Shown here piece by piece: positions 13,993-23,486 of a stretch of 33,994 nt of DNA. Where the stretch lies: the NCBI GenBank assembly GCA_017428565.1, contig JAFRQP010000032.1:1-33994 (forward strand), read 5' to 3'. This DNA comes from Oscillospiraceae bacterium (GTDB taxonomy: Bacteria > Bacillota > Clostridia > Oscillospirales > Oscillospiraceae). The notes beneath the pieces were generated by a model that was not told the DNA's origin, made no database searches, and saw nothing but the letters and a program-made list of their open reading frames with translations. Each line of letters starts with the position of its first letter. Within the stretch, counting starts at the first letter, position 1. Made by a program: the position numbers and the translations under genes.

Positions 13993-14056
13993 TCTCGGGC
14001 CGCCGAGGAGCCCGTGGCCGGCCCCCTACAAGCTCACTCTCCAAGGAGGCGTTTCC

Positions 14057-15733
14057 ATGCAAAAGCTCTATACCAAAGCCGGAAAGGAACTGGTCGGCGT
14101 GCCCTGGCTGCGCTATCCCCGGCCCCAGATGGTCCGGAAGGACTGGCTCTGTCTCAACGGGGACTGGGAGCTGGTTTTCGACGGCACGACCCAGAAGATC
14201 CGGGTCCCCTTCTGCCCGGAGAGCCTGCTGTCCGGCGTGGAAGCGCCGCCGGAGATCGGCACGGGCCGCGAGATGGTCTATCGCCGTTCGTTTGCCGTGC
14301 CCCCCGAGTGGGCGGGCCGCCGGGTGCTGCTGCACTTCGGCGCGGTGATGAGTACGGCCGCGGTGCAGGTCAACGGCGAAGAGCTCTGCCGCCACGAAAA
14401 CGGCTACCTCCCCTTCACGGTGGATATCTCCAAGGCCCTGCGGGAGGGGAAAAACGAGCTGACGGTGGCCGTCACCAACGACCTGGATCACAAGCTCCCC
14501 TGGGGCAAGCAGCGCGTGGACCGGGGCGGCATGTGGTACACCCCCTGCTCCGGCATCTGGCAGACGGTGTGGCTGGAGCCGGTGCCGGAGCAGTACGTCC
14601 GCCGGCTCAGCATCCGCACCGGCGCGGACTGGGCGGAGATCGCCGCGGAGGGCGTGCAGGAGGGCGAGGTGCATTTCGACGGGCGGGCCTACCCGCTGGC
14701 AAACGGCGCCGTCCGCGTGAGCGTGGAAAACCCCCAGCTCTGGAGCCCGGAGAGCCCCAGGCTCTACAATTTCACGCTCCAGTCCGGAGAAGACAAAGTG
14801 GACTCCTACTTTGCCCTGCGCACCCTCTCTGTCGAGACAGTGAAGGGGCTCCCCCGCCTCTGTCTGAACGGCAGACCCTACTTCTTCCACGGGCTGCTGG
14901 ACCAGGGCTACTGGAGCGACGGGCTCTACACCCCCGCCGCGCCCCTGGCCTACGTGCGGGACATCACCGCCATGAAACGGCTGGGCTTCAACACCCTGCG
15001 CAAGCATATCAAGCTCGAGCCGGAGCAGTTTTACTACGACTGCGACCGGCTTGGCATGATCGTCTTCCAGGACCTGGTGAACAACGGGGACTACGGCTTC
15101 GTCCACGACACGGGCCTGCCCACCCTGGGTCTCACGCGGCTGCCCGACGGGAAGCGGAACCGGGACCCGGAGACCCGGGAGAACTTCTACCGGGCCATGG
15201 ACGAGACGGTGCGGCTGCTGGGCAATCACCCCTGCATCTGCCTCTGGACCATCTTCAACGAGGGCTGGGGCCAGTTCAACGCCGACGCCGCCTATTACCG
15301 GCTGCGCAGCCTGGATCAGAGCCGCTTCATCGACGCCACCTCCGGCTGGTTCCACCAGCGCTACAGCGACGTGGACAGCATGCACATCTACTTCCGCAGG
15401 CTGAAGCTTGGGAAAGAGAAGAAGCCCCAGCTCCTGTCGGAGTTCGGGGGCTACAGCTATAAGATCCCGGAGCACAGCTTCAACCTGGAGAAAACCTACG
15501 GCTATCGCAAGTGTCCGGATCGAGAGAGCTTTGTGCGCGACCTGCGCAAGCTCTACGAGCAGCAGCTTCTGCCCCTGGTTTCTCAGGGGCTCTGCGGCGC
15601 GATCTACACCCAGGTCTCCGACGTGGAGGACGAGACCAACGGGCTTTTGACCTTCGACCGGGCGGTGGAGAAGCTTCGGCCGGAGGACTTCGCCGATCTC
15701 TCGGAGCGGCTGCAGGCCGCGCTGGAGAACTGA
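14057..15733 (+). CDS. Glycoside hydrolase family 2 enzyme (beta-galactosidase/glucuronidase type)
   Basis: 558 aa, no signal peptide, so probably cytoplasmic. GH2 enzymes are retaining exo-beta-glycosidases. Seen: an N-terminal jelly-roll sugar-binding domain (about 25-175; LNGDWELVF, VYRRSFAVPPEWAGRRVLLHFGAV), a short Ig-like domain (about 180-255), then the TIM barrel from about 260. The acid/base is Glu402 in TIFNEGWGQFN and the nucleophile is probably Glu462 in LLSEFGGYSY. It is shorter than LacZ-type enzymes and similar in length to beta-glucuronidase-like members, and the exact sugar cannot be read from the sequence. Start: ATG 14057 with AAGGAGG 7 bp upstream. The frame is open upstream, but that part is tandem-repeat DNA. 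A terminator follows. There is no transporter or regulator gene next to it except the divergent XRE gene. Confidence 0.92.
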   Translation: MQKLYTKAGKELVGVPWLRYPRPQMVRKDWLCLNGDWELVFDGTTQKIRVPFCPESLLSGVEAPPEIGTGREMVYRRSFAVPPEWAGRRVLLHFGAVMSTAAVQVNGEELCRHENGYLPFTVDISKALREGKNELTVAVTNDLDHKLPWGKQRVDRGGMWYTPCSGIWQTVWLEPVPEQYVRRLSIRTGADWAEIAAEGVQEGEVHFDGRAYPLANGAVRVSVENPQLWSPESPRLYNFTLQSGEDKVDSYFALRTLSVETVKGLPRLCLNGRPYFFHGLLDQGYWSDGLYTPAAPLAYVRDITAMKRLGFNTLRKHIKLEPEQFYYDCDRLGMIVFQDLVNNGDYGFVHDTGLPTLGLTRLPDGKRNRDPETRENFYRAMDETVRLLGNHPCICLWTIFNEGWGQFNADAAYYRLRSLDQSRFIDATSGWFHQRYSDVDSMHIYFRRLKLGKEKKPQLLSEFGGYSYKIPEHSFNLEKTYGYRKCPDRESFVRDLRKLYEQQLLPLVSQGLCGAIYTQVSDVEDETNGLLTFDRAVEKLRPEDFADLSERLQAALEN

Positions 15734-15767
15734 ATGCAGGGCAGCTCATGATCCCGACCGCCCGACG

Positions 15768-15816
15768 AAAAAGCACAGTCCCGTCTCAATTGAGACGGGA
15801 CTGCTTTTTTGTTTTT
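15768..15816. terminator. Bidirectional intrinsic terminator
   Basis: A perfect 26-bp palindrome (15777-15802, arms AGTCCCGTCTCAA / TTGAGACGGGACT) flanked by A-rich DNA on the left and TTTTTT on the right, so it can end transcripts from both directions. It serves the GH2 gene (plus) and the dockerin protease gene (minus, stop at 15933). Confidence 0.85.
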
Positions 15817-15932
15817 GCTTCGTTTCAAAAGCGGATGGAGAGGCTTTCTGTCGCCGGGGAGGAACCCAGGTCGGTCAGAATCCTCTTTTCAGATCCCCGG
15901 TCCCCTTTCTTGCGAAGCTGATCCGGCAGAGC

Positions 15933-18900
15933 TCAGTGGATCACCACGCCCTGGCCGCCGGCCTTGACAAAGGTGGCAAGCAAGGTCACGTCCGTGCCGT
16001 CCACCTTGTCGTCGCCGCTCACGTCGCCGGAGTAGGGCACGATCCGCACGTTCAGGCCGCCGGCCTTCACGTAGGTGGCCAGCAGCGTCACGTCCGTGCC
16101 GTCCACATTGCCGTCGCCGTTCACGTCGCCGGGCAGGCGCCAGTGGGCGTAGACCATGGTGTTCTCGGTGAAGGTGGTCGCAGCCGTCACTTCGGTGGCC
16201 TGGCAGATGTGGAAGGCGTCTGCGGCAGGAGCCATATACCAGCCCAGGAACACCCAGCCGCCCTCACGGGTGGGCTCAGGCAGCTCGCCGATGGCGGCGC
16301 CGGCGTTGATTTCCATCGTTGCCGGATCCACCGTGCCCGCGCCGGCGTTGAAGGTCACCGTGACGGGGATGGGAACGCGCTTGACGTCCGTGTAGGTCTC
16401 GCCGTCCAGCTCAACCGTGGCAGTGATGACTCTCTCGTAGCCGTCGACCTCGGAAGTGATGGTCGCCTCCAGCGTCCGGGTGTGGCTCGCATCGTTGGCG
16501 CAGACGAAAGCGGCGGTGGCGCTGCTGTAATCCTCGGCCCAGGTCCAGGTGGGCTCGCCCCAGTCGTGGCCGGTGCCGGACACGTCAAACAGGTCGCCTT
16601 CGTCCAGGGCAAGCTCGTCGTTGCGCTCCAGGGTCATGATCTCACACGCGGCGTCCTCGCAGCCGACGGTGAAGTGGATGGTGACGATGGGTGCGCTCTG
16701 GTCGATGTAGTCATCCCCCTCGTCGGTGCTGCCGCGCACTTGGAAGACAGGAGGTTCATTGTTGCCCTTATTGGCGTAGCCGATGGTGATGACGCCCTTC
16801 TCCTCGTCCACGTGGACAGAGGTGAGCGTGATATCCTCGTTGGCCTCATAGCTGGCGTAGACCAGCGCATCGGGGTCATAGGCCAGGGCGATCAGGCCGT
16901 TGTGGCTCTCCTGATCCTCGTAGACCTCAAGGATCAGATCGCTGGGCTCGTCGCCCTCATCGGGTTCGACAACAGCAGTCTCGGGATCCGCCACGGGCAC
17001 TACGACGGGCGCATAGCTGCCGCGGAAGACCATCAGGCTGCCAGTGTAGGCGTCGCCCTCGTCGCCTTCGGCGGGCGCGGGCTCCTCAATGGGCTCCTCG
17101 GTAGGCGCGGGCTCCTCGGTGGGCGCGGGCTCCTCGATGGGTGCAGGTTCCTCGATGGGTTCCTCAGCGGGCGCGGGCTCCTCGATGGGCTCCTCGTCCT
17201 CAAGGTACTCGGCCTCCTCGCCGTTCTGAAGCCAATAGAACTGGAAGCCAAGGGCGGTCAACCGCTCGATGATATCCTCGGTCAGCAGCTGCTCGCGGGT
17301 GGCAACAGGACGGAGGTTCAGGGGCTCGATCTCGACCTCGCCCTCGGTCTCGTCGCCCACGTTGTTGGCGCCGGTGGTGCCGGGAGCGGCAATGCCGTCG
17401 ACGTAGACGCCGGCCACGGGCCAAATGTCCTCGCCGAAGTTGCCGGCGTTGTAGAGCTTGCCGGTGCTGGGCACGTAGATGATCAGCTGGCAATCCTCAT
17501 CGGTGGTGTGCGTCCAGTAGATACGGGTTCCGTCATAGTAGATGGACTGGTACAGGATGCTGGTGCCGATGCCGGTGTCGACCACCAGGCTTGGCGTGCT
17601 AAAGCTAAAGCCGGCGGAATTGCTGTAGCTTGCGGTGGTCTCCCAGATCTTGCCGGTCTCATCCAGGAAGTAGTAGCTGGCGGACTGGGTGCCAACCGCT
17701 TTGGCGCAGACAGCAGCCACATAGGCATCGCCCACATCGGTTGTGGTCAGATCCAGCAGAGCGTAAGGCAGTCCGGAGTACAGTGCGCTGGTGTTATCGT
17801 CGGGATCTTCGTGATCAGGAGTCAGGTTGCCCATGATCAGGTACTTGGCAAAGCCGTAGACTATGAAGTCCAAACCATAGTTCGCAGAGAAGCCGGTCAT
17901 GCCTCTTGCCATACCGAAAGCAGGCACGTAGTTGGTTCCGAACTCCGTCAGGGCATAGGTGCTGCGGTTGACGGTGTAGAGCACAGAGGTGTCGCTGGTG
18001 TCGCAGGTGCTGGCATACAGGGTGCTGGCGTCGAACATAAAGGCGTTGGTCAGGTAGGTGCCGACTTCGTTGTTGGTGGATTTTGTCCAGGTGGGCAGGT
18101 TGTTGGCGTTGAAGCTGGAAGCCCAGACCTTGCCCTCCTCGTCCCAAACAAAGGCGTTGAGCGTCTTGTTGACGACGACGACGGTCACGGGGCACTCGGC
18201 GTACTTGGTGGGATCGCCGTTGGCGGTGGCGCGGATGCTGGTCGTGCCGGCGCCCACGGCGGTGACGTGGCCGTACTCGTCCACGGTGGCGATGCTGGTG
18301 TTGGCGCTGGACCAGGTGACCGTGCGGTCAGAGGCGGTCAGCGGGAGCACCTTGGCGCTCAGATCCGCAGTGTTGCCCTTGTACAGATCCAGGCTCTCGG
18401 GCGTCAAGGTCACTTCGGACACGCCGTAGGGATCGATATCGAAGTTCTGCTCAACCTTCTGGAAAAGGTATACGCTGTTGGTGGCGGTATTGAGGCTGAA
18501 GGTGTTGCTGTAGTAGCGCAGATAGTAGACGGTGGTGCTGGTCCAACTGCTGACCGACATAGTGAGGTAGTTGTTGGCGCCATTCCAGGTCCAGTCTCTG
18601 CGGCTGGTGTCGGTTGTGATGGTCAGGTTATTATTGTTGCTGCGGCGCAGGTAGTAACCGCCGTTATTGAAGGTCCAGGTGCCGCTGGTGCTGCCGTTGC
18701 CGACTGTCCAGACGGAGGTGCTGGCCACATCTTCGGTGGCAATATAGGGCTTGCCCTTGGTGCCGCTGTCGCCGGCCTTCACCGTGACGGCATTGGTCAG
18801 CGTCGTGGTGGTGCGGTGACCCAACACATAGGCAGAGCCGGTGGCCATGGTGTTTGCAATCACATACTCCTCGCCGGGAGTCAGGGTATTGGTCTGGATG

Positions 18901-21900
18901 TAAATGGTACGCTCAACGTGGTTGTTGTCGTTGACCTTGATGGCCATGGCGGCCTCGTTGCCCGCGTAGTCGCCGGCAAAGACGGCCACATAGCCCATGG
19001 CGTTGGCAATGGCATCGGTGGCGTCGATGGTGGTGCTGTACTCCGCCTCGCCGGGGGCGAACTCGCTGTACACAACGCTGCCGTCCAGGGACAGGATGGC
19101 CACATAGGCCAGGGCCCGGTCGTCGACGGCGGTAACGGTCAGGTCGCTGCCGCTCAGCTCGGCGCTGACGATCTGAGGATCGGTGTTGTCCACCACGAAG
19201 TCATAGCCCACATAGGCGCCCTGCCCCAGCACGTTGCTCTTGAGCAGGGTATCGAAGCCGGTCTTGTCCAGCATGCCGCCGCTGGCGCTGGTGTAGTCGT
19301 CGTTCACCAGCATGGCGTTGTACTCGGGGATGGCGTAGAAGCCCACGCGGAAGCGGTCGCCCTCCGCCAGGCCGTAGGCGCTGGGTGCCTTGTTGATGCT
19401 GTAGAATTTCTGGGTCAGGCCGTTCCAGGTGCCCGTGCTGGGCTGGTACCAGATGCCGCCGACCTCGTTGCCGGTGACGGTGGAGCTGAGGATCTCGGTG
19501 ACCTGGTGGTCGCTGTCCAGCCTGGAGACGGCGAAGCCGGTGGTGCCGGCGGCGCGGACCAGGTTATAGGCGATGCGCACCATGTTGGTGTTGCTGTTGA
19601 TGGCCAGACGGTCGGCGGGGAACTCGTTCTCCACCATGTAGGGGTTGCCGCTGAACATCACGTTGGCGCCGTTCATCTGAACGGTCAGATAGTTGGTATT
19701 GTTGTTGCGGGTGTAGTTCACCTGCTGGCTGCCGTAGAGCTTCTCGGTGTAGGGAGCGGTATCGAACATGGTGGCGTCCGTCCAGGAGCCGTAGAAGCCC
19801 AGGATGGGGATGGAGTGCTCGTCCGCATACACCGCGCCCTCTTCGGTGGTGGTGTCGCAGGTGACATAGGTGAAGCCTTCCAGATAGGCGCCGCCCTCAA
19901 AGTAAAGGTCCAGATCTTCCTTCTCGTCGGCGGGCAGGGTGATGCGCACCACGCAGTTTCGCTTGCCGTGGGCGGGCACCACGCCGGCGCCGTAGCCCTC
20001 GCTCTCCTCAGACTCCCAGCCCAGGAGCAGATAGGCGTCATAGGACGTGATCTCGCCGTCCTCGTCCAGGTCGGCGACGGTCAGATCGACCTCGCTCTCT
20101 TCCTTCTCGCCGGTCAGGTAGTCCAGGATGGCCTGGGCGTCGTCCTGATCGGTGTCGCCGTCCCGGTCCACATCGTGGCCGTCCTCAACGGGGGCGCTGC
20201 CCTCGATGGGCTCCCACCAGCAGGTGCCGCTGGCGTTCAGGCTAATGGTGCCGCGGGACATGAGCAGCTCGCCGCTGGCATCTTGCCCGATGCCTTGGGT
20301 AAACATGTCGGTCTCCACGTTGAAGTGCAGATCGTCGTCGCTTAGGTTGTAGACGGTGAAGCCGAAGCTGTAGTCGCCCGTTCTGCCGGGGTCGTCGCCC
20401 AGCTCGACCTTGACCTTACCGTCGGCAGCGGCGCCGGTCTTGCCGGTGAGGCCGCTGTTGGTGGGAGCCATCATGATGACGGAGTTGGAGGTGACTGCCC
20501 TGCTCACGTCCGCAAGGCCTGCGCCCTGCTGAAGGATGGGCAGATACTCGCCGCCGGGGGCCATGGGCGTGGCGGTGGACATCATCAGGCTCTGGGCGAT
20601 GGCGCGGGCGCTGAAGCCGGACAGGGCCGGGCACTTGGAGGCCAGGTTGTTCTCGCGCTGATACTCAGCCAGCACGGCGGTGAGGCCCGCGATGTGGGGA
20701 GCCGCCATGGAGGTGCCGCTGAAGCTGACATACTGGGTGGAGCCGCCCTCGGTGCCGCCGGAGGGCTTGTTGGCCGTGCCGTAAACCGACCAGATATCGC
20801 CGCCGGGGGCGGTGATCTCGGGCTTCATCAGCAGGGAGCCGGGGACGCCCCAGGAGCTGAAGTCGGTGATGGTGGCCTCGCTGCGCTCGATCACCACCTC
20901 GGTCTCCACATTGGTGACCTGCACGCTGCCGGTGTAATAGGTGATGCCGTTGACCGTGTGGGCGGTGCTGGCGGCCTTGATCTTATTGGCGTCCTTCAGC
21001 GAGATGGACACCATGGGGAAGGTGCCGGTGTAGTCCGACAGATTCATATAAATGGCGCCGTCCGCGCTGTTGGCGACGATAACGGCTTTGGGGCTGTAGC
21101 TCTTGGCGTTGTTGCCCTTTTCGGAGAAGGACAGGTCGCCGCGATTGACGATCACAACCTTGCCGGACAGGCTCAGCGCACCGTTGACCGCGCTGTAATC
21201 CTCCGGCGTGCCGGTGGCGTCAATGTACACATAGCTGTAGCTGCCTGCTATGGTCTTGAGCTCGGGATTGGTGTAGGTGGTACCATCTTCCTCGTTGCCG
21301 GTGGACTCATAGTAGTACACGTCCTGATTGCCGTTGAAGTTCATGGGCGTGCCCTTCTGCAGGGTGTTCTGGGCAGCGGCCACGCAGAGGCTGTTGATGT
21401 AGGTACCGGGGCTGCCGCCGGTGTGCATGGAGACGTCCTCCAGGTACAGGTAGCGGTTGTCGGTATTGAAGGCCAGGTCGTAAGCGTTGCCGGCGGAGAT
21501 GGACAGCACCATCTTGGTGTTGTGCTCCCCGTTGGCCCAGCCCAGGATCAGATCCTGATAGCTGTTGTCGAAGGTCCAGCCCTGCGCGCCGGAGCCCAAA
21601 GACAGGTTGGCCACATCCGCGCCCAGGACGATGGCGTCCTCGATGGCGACCATGTAGTCGGAGTCGTAGGCGCCGCCGCCGGAGCCGAAGACCTTCATGA
21701 TCAGCAGCTGCGCGTCGGGCGCCATGCCCACGGCGCTGACGGTGGAGGCGGCGTCGTTATGGGCCGTGCCGATGTAGCGGTTGGCCGCGGCGATGCCGGC
21801 CACGTGGGAGCCGTGATCACCCTCGGTGTCATGCACGTGGTCGATGGTGGTATTGTGGTCAACGTAGTTGTAGCCGTATGGGATTTTGGCGCTGACATAG

Positions 21901-22751
21901 TTGCCGCTCTTGCTGTTGAGCTGGCTGGCCAGGGCCTGAACCTGCGCTCTGGTCATCAGCTCGTCGGTAGCGCCGGCCAGACCCACGGAGTAGGTAAAGG
22001 GCTCCTCCGCGAAGGACTGGTGGCTGGTGTCGATGCCGGTATCGATGATGGCAATGCGGCTGCCCGCGCCGGTGTAGCCGGCGGCCCAGGCGGCGGTGGC
22101 GCCCACCATGTTCTCGCTGGTGTTGGCAGTCTCGGGATCAGCGGTCTCGCCCTCCATGGGCAGATACTGATTCTCCCGCTGGACGCTCTTGACGCCGGGG
22201 ATGGCCGCGATCTTCTCCATCTCGCCCAGGGTCACGTTGGCGGAAATGGCGTTGACCGCCAGGGTCAGGTTCCACTTCACGTCCAGCTGGTGACCGATGA
22301 CGCTCTCGATCTGAGCGGTCATCACGTCCTGCTGGGACCGCAGCCCGTCGCGATAGGCGATGGCGGCGGAGTTGGTGCCGATCCCGTCGGCGGAGAAGCC
22401 GGCCCCCAGAGTAGAGGGAGCCTCCAGGAAAATGGAGACGCGGACCACCTGGTCCAGGTCTACCTCATCCTCGTTGGTGAGGCCCTCGGGAAGCTCTTCT
22501 TCGTTTTCGGGTTCCTCGATACCCAGCTTCCGGATGTTCAGCTTATCCGGGCTGATCTCGATGATTTCCAGATCTCCGTCTTCGGGTTCCGGCTCTTCCG
22601 CGGGCTCTTCCGGCTCCAGGATCTCATCCTCTTCCGGCGCTTCCGCGGCAGCCTCCCCCTCGCCGTCGTCCGCGAAGCCTGTCACACCAAGCGACAGCAT
22701 CATCACGACCGCCAGCAGCAGAGACAGCAGGCGTTTCCATGTTTTGCTCAT
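15933..22751 (-). CDS. Giant secreted subtilisin-like (S8) protease with C-terminal dockerin
   Basis: 2272 aa. Seen in order: signal peptide (1-27); acidic EEP-rich linker (30-100); propeptide/inhibitor-I9-like region (about 100-195); S8 catalytic domain with Asp237 (IAIIDTGID), His313 (DHGSHVAG), oxyanion Asn421 (SAGN) and Ser680 (FSGTSMAAPH), and a PA-type insert (about 500-610); an Fn3-like region interrupted by a dockerin-like EF-hand pair (about 855-915, DRDGDTDQDD and DLDEDGEITSYD); a Big_2 Ig-like domain (about 1448-1521); a beta-propeller-like or unknown region; Pro/Glu repeats (about 1851-1898); an InlB-B-like GW domain (about 2133-2204); and a type I dockerin (about 2205-2271, GDVNGDGNVDGTD and GDVSGDDKVDGTD). 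It is lactocepin-like in plan. There is no LPxTG or SLH anchor, so retention is probably through dockerin-cohesin binding. Start: ATG 22751 with GGGAGG upstream. Confidence 0.93.
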   Translation of the reverse strand: MSKTWKRLLSLLLAVVMMLSLGVTGFADDGEGEAAAEAPEEDEILEPEEPAEEPEPEDGDLEIIEISPDKLNIRKLGIEEPENEEELPEGLTNEDEVDLDQVVRVSIFLEAPSTLGAGFSADGIGTNSAAIAYRDGLRSQQDVMTAQIESVIGHQLDVKWNLTLAVNAISANVTLGEMEKIAAIPGVKSVQRENQYLPMEGETADPETANTSENMVGATAAWAAGYTGAGSRIAIIDTGIDTSHQSFAEEPFTYSVGLAGATDELMTRAQVQALASQLNSKSGNYVSAKIPYGYNYVDHNTTIDHVHDTEGDHGSHVAGIAAANRYIGTAHNDAASTVSAVGMAPDAQLLIMKVFGSGGGAYDSDYMVAIEDAIVLGADVANLSLGSGAQGWTFDNSYQDLILGWANGEHNTKMVLSISAGNAYDLAFNTDNRYLYLEDVSMHTGGSPGTYINSLCVAAAQNTLQKGTPMNFNGNQDVYYYESTGNEEDGTTYTNPELKTIAGSYSYVYIDATGTPEDYSAVNGALSLSGKVVIVNRGDLSFSEKGNNAKSYSPKAVIVANSADGAIYMNLSDYTGTFPMVSISLKDANKIKAASTAHTVNGITYYTGSVQVTNVETEVVIERSEATITDFSSWGVPGSLLMKPEITAPGGDIWSVYGTANKPSGGTEGGSTQYVSFSGTSMAAPHIAGLTAVLAEYQRENNLASKCPALSGFSARAIAQSLMMSTATPMAPGGEYLPILQQGAGLADVSRAVTSNSVIMMAPTNSGLTGKTGAAADGKVKVELGDDPGRTGDYSFGFTVYNLSDDDLHFNVETDMFTQGIGQDASGELLMSRGTISLNASGTCWWEPIEGSAPVEDGHDVDRDGDTDQDDAQAILDYLTGEKEESEVDLTVADLDEDGEITSYDAYLLLGWESEESEGYGAGVVPAHGKRNCVVRITLPADEKEDLDLYFEGGAYLEGFTYVTCDTTTEEGAVYADEHSIPILGFYGSWTDATMFDTAPYTEKLYGSQQVNYTRNNNTNYLTVQMNGANVMFSGNPYMVENEFPADRLAINSNTNMVRIAYNLVRAAGTTGFAVSRLDSDHQVTEILSSTVTGNEVGGIWYQPSTGTWNGLTQKFYSINKAPSAYGLAEGDRFRVGFYAIPEYNAMLVNDDYTSASGGMLDKTGFDTLLKSNVLGQGAYVGYDFVVDNTDPQIVSAELSGSDLTVTAVDDRALAYVAILSLDGSVVYSEFAPGEAEYSTTIDATDAIANAMGYVAVFAGDYAGNEAAMAIKVNDNNHVERTIYIQTNTLTPGEEYVIANTMATGSAYVLGHRTTTTLTNAVTVKAGDSGTKGKPYIATEDVASTSVWTVGNGSTSGTWTFNNGGYYLRRSNNNNLTITTDTSRRDWTWNGANNYLTMSVSSWTSTTVYYLRYYSNTFSLNTATNSVYLFQKVEQNFDIDPYGVSEVTLTPESLDLYKGNTADLSAKVLPLTASDRTVTWSSANTSIATVDEYGHVTAVGAGTTSIRATANGDPTKYAECPVTVVVVNKTLNAFVWDEEGKVWASSFNANNLPTWTKSTNNEVGTYLTNAFMFDASTLYASTCDTSDTSVLYTVNRSTYALTEFGTNYVPAFGMARGMTGFSANYGLDFIVYGFAKYLIMGNLTPDHEDPDDNTSALYSGLPYALLDLTTTDVGDAYVAAVCAKAVGTQSASYYFLDETGKIWETTASYSNSAGFSFSTPSLVVDTGIGTSILYQSIYYDGTRIYWTHTTDEDCQLIIYVPSTGKLYNAGNFGEDIWPVAGVYVDGIAAPGTTGANNVGDETEGEVEIEPLNLRPVATREQLLTEDIIERLTALGFQFYWLQNGEEAEYLEDEEPIEEPAPAEEPIEEPAPIEEPAPTEEPAPTEEPIEEPAPAEGDEGDAYTGSLMVFRGSYAPVVVPVADPETAVVEPDEGDEPSDLILEVYEDQESHNGLIALAYDPDALVYASYEANEDITLTSVHVDEEKGVITIGYANKGNNEPPVFQVRGSTDEGDDYIDQSAPIVTIHFTVGCEDAACEIMTLERNDELALDEGDLFDVSGTGHDWGEPTWTWAEDYSSATAAFVCANDASHTRTLEATITSEVDGYERVITATVELDGETYTDVKRVPIPVTVTFNAGAGTVDPATMEINAGAAIGELPEPTREGGWVFLGWYMAPAADAFHICQATEVTAATTFTENTMVYAHWRLPGDVNGDGNVDGTDVTLLATYVKAGGLNVRIVPYSGDVSGDDKVDGTDVTLLATFVKAGGQGVVIH

Positions 22752-22767
22752 AGTGTTCCTCCCTTGC

Positions 22768-22790
22768 AGAGCCGGGCTTTTCCCGGCTCT
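22768..22790 (-). promoter_or_regulatory. Hairpin just upstream of the protease ribosome binding site
   Basis: A nine-bp stem AGAGCCGGG / CCCGGCTCT (22768-22776 with 22782-22790), in the 5' leader of the protease mRNA and about 5 bases from its GGGAGG. There is no T-run after it on the minus strand, so it is not a terminator. It could influence translation or mRNA stability. Confidence 0.55.
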
Positions 22791-22868
22791 CGTGTATAGG
22801 CCGACCGGACTTGATTACTTTACATTCATAAAGTTTCCCATTGATCCCATCGCGTCCCTTAAAATGAG

Positions 22869-22897
22869 ATTATATACGAGTCCGCTTTATTTCGCAA
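22869..22897 (-). promoter_or_regulatory. Promoter of the dockerin protease
   Basis: On the minus strand TTGCGA (22892-22897), 17 bp, TATAAT (22869-22874), giving a leader of about 110 nt. The rest of the 339-bp gap (22752-23090) holds the promoter of the divergent MoaE-like gene and no gene. Confidence 0.7.
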
Positions 22898-23053
22898 GAG
22901 TTTTTTCCTCGCAAAAAGGGGAAAAAGCGCCCGTTCCGGGCTCCGTTTTCCGTCAAAACAGACAGTTTTTCCGGGCTTTGGGCAATCCTCCCAAATCATG
23001 TAAAAAACTTCCGGCAAAAACGGCAAAGGGGGGCTGTTTTCCCGCCAGAGCTG

Positions 23054-23062
23054 TGGTATAAT
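23054..23062 (+). promoter_or_regulatory. Extended -10 promoter of the MoaE-like/hydrolase pair
   Basis: TGGTATAAT is a perfect extended -10 motif, 29 bp before the ATG at 23091. The expected -35 position shows no match to TTGACA, as is usual for extended -10 promoters. Confidence 0.6.
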
Positions 23063-23090
23063 GGAAAAAATAAAGGAAAGGTTGATGTTC

Positions 23091-23486
23091 ATGAGCAAAG
23101 CCGTCCCCTCCGTCGACGCCTGGCTGCGGGAGGCAAAGGCGGATCCCTCCGCCGCAGGCTGCGGCATGTACCTGGTTCACAACGGCACCGTCCGCCAGAC
23201 CGCCCGGGCCCGGGTACGTCAGGGAGATGAGAACGCCGCCCCCGTGCGGGGGATGCTCTTTTCCTACGACCGGGAGAAGCTGGAGGCCGCCGTGGCGGAG
23301 GCCCGGAGTCTGCCCGGGATCTTCTATGTGCGGGCCTGGCTCAACGAGGGCGAGCTGGGCCTGGGGGACGACATCATGCTGGTGCTCCTGGGCGGCGACA
23401 TCCGCCCCCATGTGGTGGACGCGCTGCAGCAGCTGGTGGGCCGGATCAAAAACGAGTGCGTGCTGGAGCAGGAGCTGAGCGTATGA
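23091..23486 (+). CDS. MoaE-like protein (molybdopterin synthase large-subunit family)
   Basis: 131 aa. MoaE with MoaD converts precursor Z to molybdopterin. Seen: the family-like GMYLVHNGTVRQTAR (about 25-39), LGLGDDIMLVLLGGDIRPHVVDALQQLVGRIKNEC (about 89-123). The Lys in RIKNEC matches E. coli Lys119, but the second catalytic Lys (Lys126, in PFWKKE) is Gln here. No moaD, moaA, moaC, mogA or molybdoenzyme gene is in the window, so cofactor synthesis is uncertain. Such proteins are often annotated MoaE in anaerobes. Start: ATG 23091 with AAAGGAAAGG 9 bp upstream, preferred over upstream in-frame ATGs at 23061 and 23085. Its stop overlaps the next gene's start (ATGA). Confidence 0.7.
   Translation: MSKAVPSVDAWLREAKADPSAAGCGMYLVHNGTVRQTARARVRQGDENAAPVRGMLFSYDREKLEAAVAEARSLPGIFYVRAWLNEGELGLGDDIMLVLLGGDIRPHVVDALQQLVGRIKNECVLEQELSV

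Noticed and set aside
13892-14056. N-terminal extension of the GH2 enzyme
   Set aside because: The sequence is made of 7-bp tandem arrays translated by chance (serine/leucine/histidine-rich). The ATG at 14057 has a perfect AAGGAGG.
15933-16140. A cohesin domain or cell-wall anchor at the end of the protease
   Set aside because: Only a dockerin-type EF-hand pair is present, with no LPxTG, no terminal membrane helix and no SLH motif.
15936-22799. Long plus-strand open frames (1469 and 701 codons) opposite the S8 protease
   Set aside because: The composition is Gly/Val/His-rich nonsense typical of antisense frames in GC-rich genes, and the minus-strand frame carries the full catalytic triad and dockerin.
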